Below are positions 62,130 to 64,000 of a DNA stretch of 64,000 bases, in pieces (positions within the stretch are counted from its first letter, which is position 1; each line of letters starts with the position of its first letter). Source of the DNA: Pseudomonas viridiflava (GTDB taxonomy: Bacteria; Pseudomonadota; Gammaproteobacteria; Pseudomonadales; Pseudomonadaceae); assembly GCF_003702045.1 (NCBI RefSeq), contig NZ_RBTP01000065.1:124001-188000 (forward strand), read 5' to 3'. The translations under genes were made by a program, and so were the position numbers. The notes below the pieces were generated by a model, which saw only the letters and a list, made by a program, of their open reading frames with translations, searched no databases and was not told the origin of the DNA.

Positions 62130-63632
62130 ATGAGCGCCATTCACGAACAGGCAATGAACTATGTCTATCAGCAGGTGCTGCAGCGTCTGCTGGGTTACTT
62201 TTCGCGCGCGGAGCGAACAGCGCTGCAATTGCTGATTCAGCGATTGATCGTGGCGGCGGGGGGCATAGAGCGAATCTCCAGCTTCAAGGTGCTGGTGCCC
62301 TTCGGCGGCGGCAAGGACAGTGCCTACACCCTTGCGTTCGTCAGGGCTGCACAGTTGAGTATCGCGTGCAGAGCGCCCGGCACGTTCAACCTGAGGGTGG
62401 CCAGCCGACGTCACGCGGGCATGACGCCTGCGGTCATGGACAACATCAATCGCAGTTACGGTGCGCTGTTTCTCTACGATGATCCCCGGGTCGAAATGCT
62501 GGTGTTTGACAACAAATACATTCAGCCTTTTGAGCCGGACCTGCCGTTCTCCAGTGCCGGTCGTGAGCAGAGCAGGTCCGACATGCTACTGGCCGGTCAT
62601 CTGTCGGCGGGTGATGCGCGAACGACGTTTTGCAACAGCTGCTACCTGGGCCTGGCCGAATTCATCGGGCGGGCGTCGTCTTGGGGCAAGGGCGTAGATG
62701 CACTGGTCAGCGGGGACTCGCGCAAGGAGCAGAAACAGTACATCGGTTGGTTGATGCGTCTGGCCCAGGGCTTTGGTCATAACACCGGGCACTGGAAGAG
62801 TCATCGCTTCAACAGTGCGCTCAGAACGCTCGACCACTTGGCCAGTGCTTTTCACCACGAGCTTTACGGCGAAGCCGAGCCTGTCGAGAAGCCGGTCAAG
62901 CCGATCGTCTCGCCCATCAGGTCCAGCCTGCCGGCGTTAATCGGTATCGCCGATCTGGTGAGTTGCAAAGCCGACGAGCACTGGGCGCTGCTGACCGAGT
63001 TCCTGGATTTTCGGTTCGACGACCTGTCGTTCAACTTCAGCGAGTCGGACTGTGCCAATCCAATGCTCATGGCGCACATGCGTGGGTTGAGCGCGCAGTA
63101 CGTTCAAGGTCGCAGCTATGCGGACGGGATCGTCGAGTATCTGGCGCTGGCGACATCGCTGATGCGAACCAAACAGATGCCAGCGCGCCTGGTCGATCAG
63201 GCCATGAACGCCTACGCCGGTCATGACCGGATTGAAGCGCGGCGTCAATTGGCGACGACGTTTGCCCAGGAAGGCTATGGCCTCAGCGAAACCCAACTGA
63301 TCTGCATGCTGTTCTCGCCCTTTGTGAACGAGGGGCGTGGACTGGAAGATTACCTGCGCCGTAATCATCCCGGAATGCTCATCGCTTTGCCTGACCTGCA
63401 CCGGGTTTTGTCGGGCGCGACGGCATCGGACCAAGTCATGCACTGGTTGACGGACAACAGTGGCCTGGCCCTTGAAGGCTTGCGCAGCCTCTATATCAAG
63501 CGTCGTGTGGACTTCAGCGATGGACAGTCGATCATCGCCCGCATACGGGCTGCCGACCCTGACAAGCGCAAGGTCACGACAGTCAATCCGGTAACGGGTG
63601 AATCGGTCGTGCAGATTGTGTCCGGGCGTTGA
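62130..63632 (+). CDS. PP-loop ATP-pyrophosphatase-like protein, unknown function
   Basis: A 500-residue cytoplasmic protein with an N-type ATP pyrophosphatase (PP-loop) motif, LVPFGGGKDSAYTLAFV at residues 55-71, and a second ATP-type segment ALVSGDSRKEQ near 191-201. A Cys pair FCNSCYLG (168-171) lies between and may bind metal or sulfur. The C-terminal 250 residues are helical and unlike argininosuccinate synthase, GuaA, TilS or TtcA as I know them. The ATG at 62130 has AGGGAG upstream. PP-loop enzymes adenylate a carboxyl, amide or nucleobase for amidation or thiolation. Its neighbour is a GntR-type regulator, so it may belong to a biosynthetic cluster continuing right of the window. Confidence 0.7.
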   Translation: MSAIHEQAMNYVYQQVLQRLLGYFSRAERTALQLLIQRLIVAAGGIERISSFKVLVPFGGGKDSAYTLAFVRAAQLSIACRAPGTFNLRVASRRHAGMTPAVMDNINRSYGALFLYDDPRVEMLVFDNKYIQPFEPDLPFSSAGREQSRSDMLLAGHLSAGDARTTFCNSCYLGLAEFIGRASSWGKGVDALVSGDSRKEQKQYIGWLMRLAQGFGHNTGHWKSHRFNSALRTLDHLASAFHHELYGEAEPVEKPVKPIVSPIRSSLPALIGIADLVSCKADEHWALLTEFLDFRFDDLSFNFSESDCANPMLMAHMRGLSAQYVQGRSYADGIVEYLALATSLMRTKQMPARLVDQAMNAYAGHDRIEARRQLATTFAQEGYGLSETQLICMLFSPFVNEGRGLEDYLRRNHPGMLIALPDLHRVLSGATASDQVMHWLTDNSGLALEGLRSLYIKRRVDFSDGQSIIARIRAADPDKRKVTTVNPVTGESVVQIVSGR

Positions 63633-63725
63633 ATTCGCTGACCGCCATAACCAGGTTCGGCGCATGGCATCGGGCATGCGATCACTGCCTGGAACCCTCC
63701 TTTGGCCGAGCCAGGTAGACCTTGG

Positions 63726-64000
63726 ATGAAAAGCAAAACGGATTTCGCTTATCAGGCGGTGTACCGCTATCTGTTGCGCCTGGTCACGGAGTCCGAGGCG
63801 ACATCGTCCATCAAACTGCCTTCGCTTCGGCAACTGGCGCGGCGTCTTGGAGTGTCGATATCGACGGTGCAGAGCGCTTATTCGTTACTGGAAAAAGAAG
63901 GCCGTGTCTGTTCGGTTCCGAAATCAGGCTATTACTCGGTCGCTGATCAGAGCAGCGGTGACGCTCAGGCTTGGGCACAGGAAGACGACCCGCTTCTTGA
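63726..64000 (+). CDS. GntR/MocR-type regulator, cut by the window end
   Basis: Partial gene of at least 91 codons, open to the window end. The protein begins MKSKTDFAYQAVYRYLLRLV, followed by SIKLPSLRQLARRLGVSIST and VQSAYSLLEKEGRVCSVPKS, a clear GntR winged helix-turn-helix. MocR proteins have an aminotransferase-like domain after this, which would lie beyond the window, so the subtype is uncertain. It is 93 bases downstream of the PP-loop gene and on the same strand, so both may be one unit. Confidence 0.78.
   Translation, partial: MKSKTDFAYQAVYRYLLRLVTESEATSSIKLPSLRQLARRLGVSISTVQSAYSLLEKEGRVCSVPKSGYYSVADQSSGDAQAWAQEDDPLL

Noticed and set aside
1..64000. tRNA, rRNA, CRISPR arrays and intact insertion sequences
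   Set aside because: None seen by eye on either strand; no cloverleaf-like CCA ends, regular spaced repeats or transposase motifs.

Overview
The window looks like chromosomal DNA of a fluorescent pseudomonad, most likely of the Pseudomonas syringae complex. The reasons are moderately high GC, long genes with short gaps, an MvaT-type H-NS protein, the MexS/MexT/MexEF-OprN system, a GlgA-TreZ-MalQ-TreY-GlgX operon and a Pseudomonas-type REP sequence. No tRNA, rRNA, CRISPR array or intact insertion sequence was found. Species is inferred from gene content and recalled protein sequences, not from a search.

Left part (1-18 kb). A LysR regulator and an azoreductase (76-1716) are followed by a secreted alpha/beta hydrolase. 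Ten minus-strand genes (17306 down to 3239) then form one operon. glgA, treZ, malQ and treY, with a DUF2934 protein and glgX, interconvert glycogen, maltodextrin and trehalose. Four further genes (acyl-CoA dehydrogenase, PIG-L deacetylase, methyltransferase, glycosyltransferase) are translationally coupled behind glgX and have no assigned role in that pathway. A structured 157-base spacer sits in front of glgX.

Middle part (18-39 kb). gnd-zwf-HAD phosphatase-GH15 make a plus-strand sugar-phosphate operon (19160-24417). Next come alkB, small conserved proteins, two short lipoproteins, galU, gor and a PAS histidine kinase. A divergent pair, a KfrA-like coiled-coil DNA-binding protein and a solitary tyrosine recombinase, faces a 177-base spacer with three inverted repeats (30636-32804). 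ahpC-ahpF, gloA, a secreted protein, an MvaT-like protein with a TTG start and a TPR protein follow.

Right part (39-64 kb). mexE-mexF-oprN (44883 down to 39041) carries a candidate MexT site upstream of mexE. The regulator pair mexT/mexS lies about 14 kb away (59292-61550). Between them are genes that fit electrophile, aldehyde and quinone handling: an AraC regulator with an aldo/keto reductase and an SDR, and a NemR regulon (nemA, a DJ-1/PfpI protein, nemR) with three copies of one operator. A HAD hydrolase, an OPT transporter, a Nudix hydrolase and a separate catabolic operon (GntR, SDR, beta-keto acid cleavage enzyme, SMP-30 lactonase, MFS transporter) also lie there. The window ends with an unrecognised PP-loop ATP-pyrophosphatase-like gene and the start of a GntR/MocR-type regulator, possibly the edge of an uncharacterised cluster.

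Best candidates for new biology are the KfrA/recombinase pair, the four-gene tail of the glycogen-trehalose operon, the SMP-30/BKACE catabolic operon and the PP-loop/GntR pair at the right edge.
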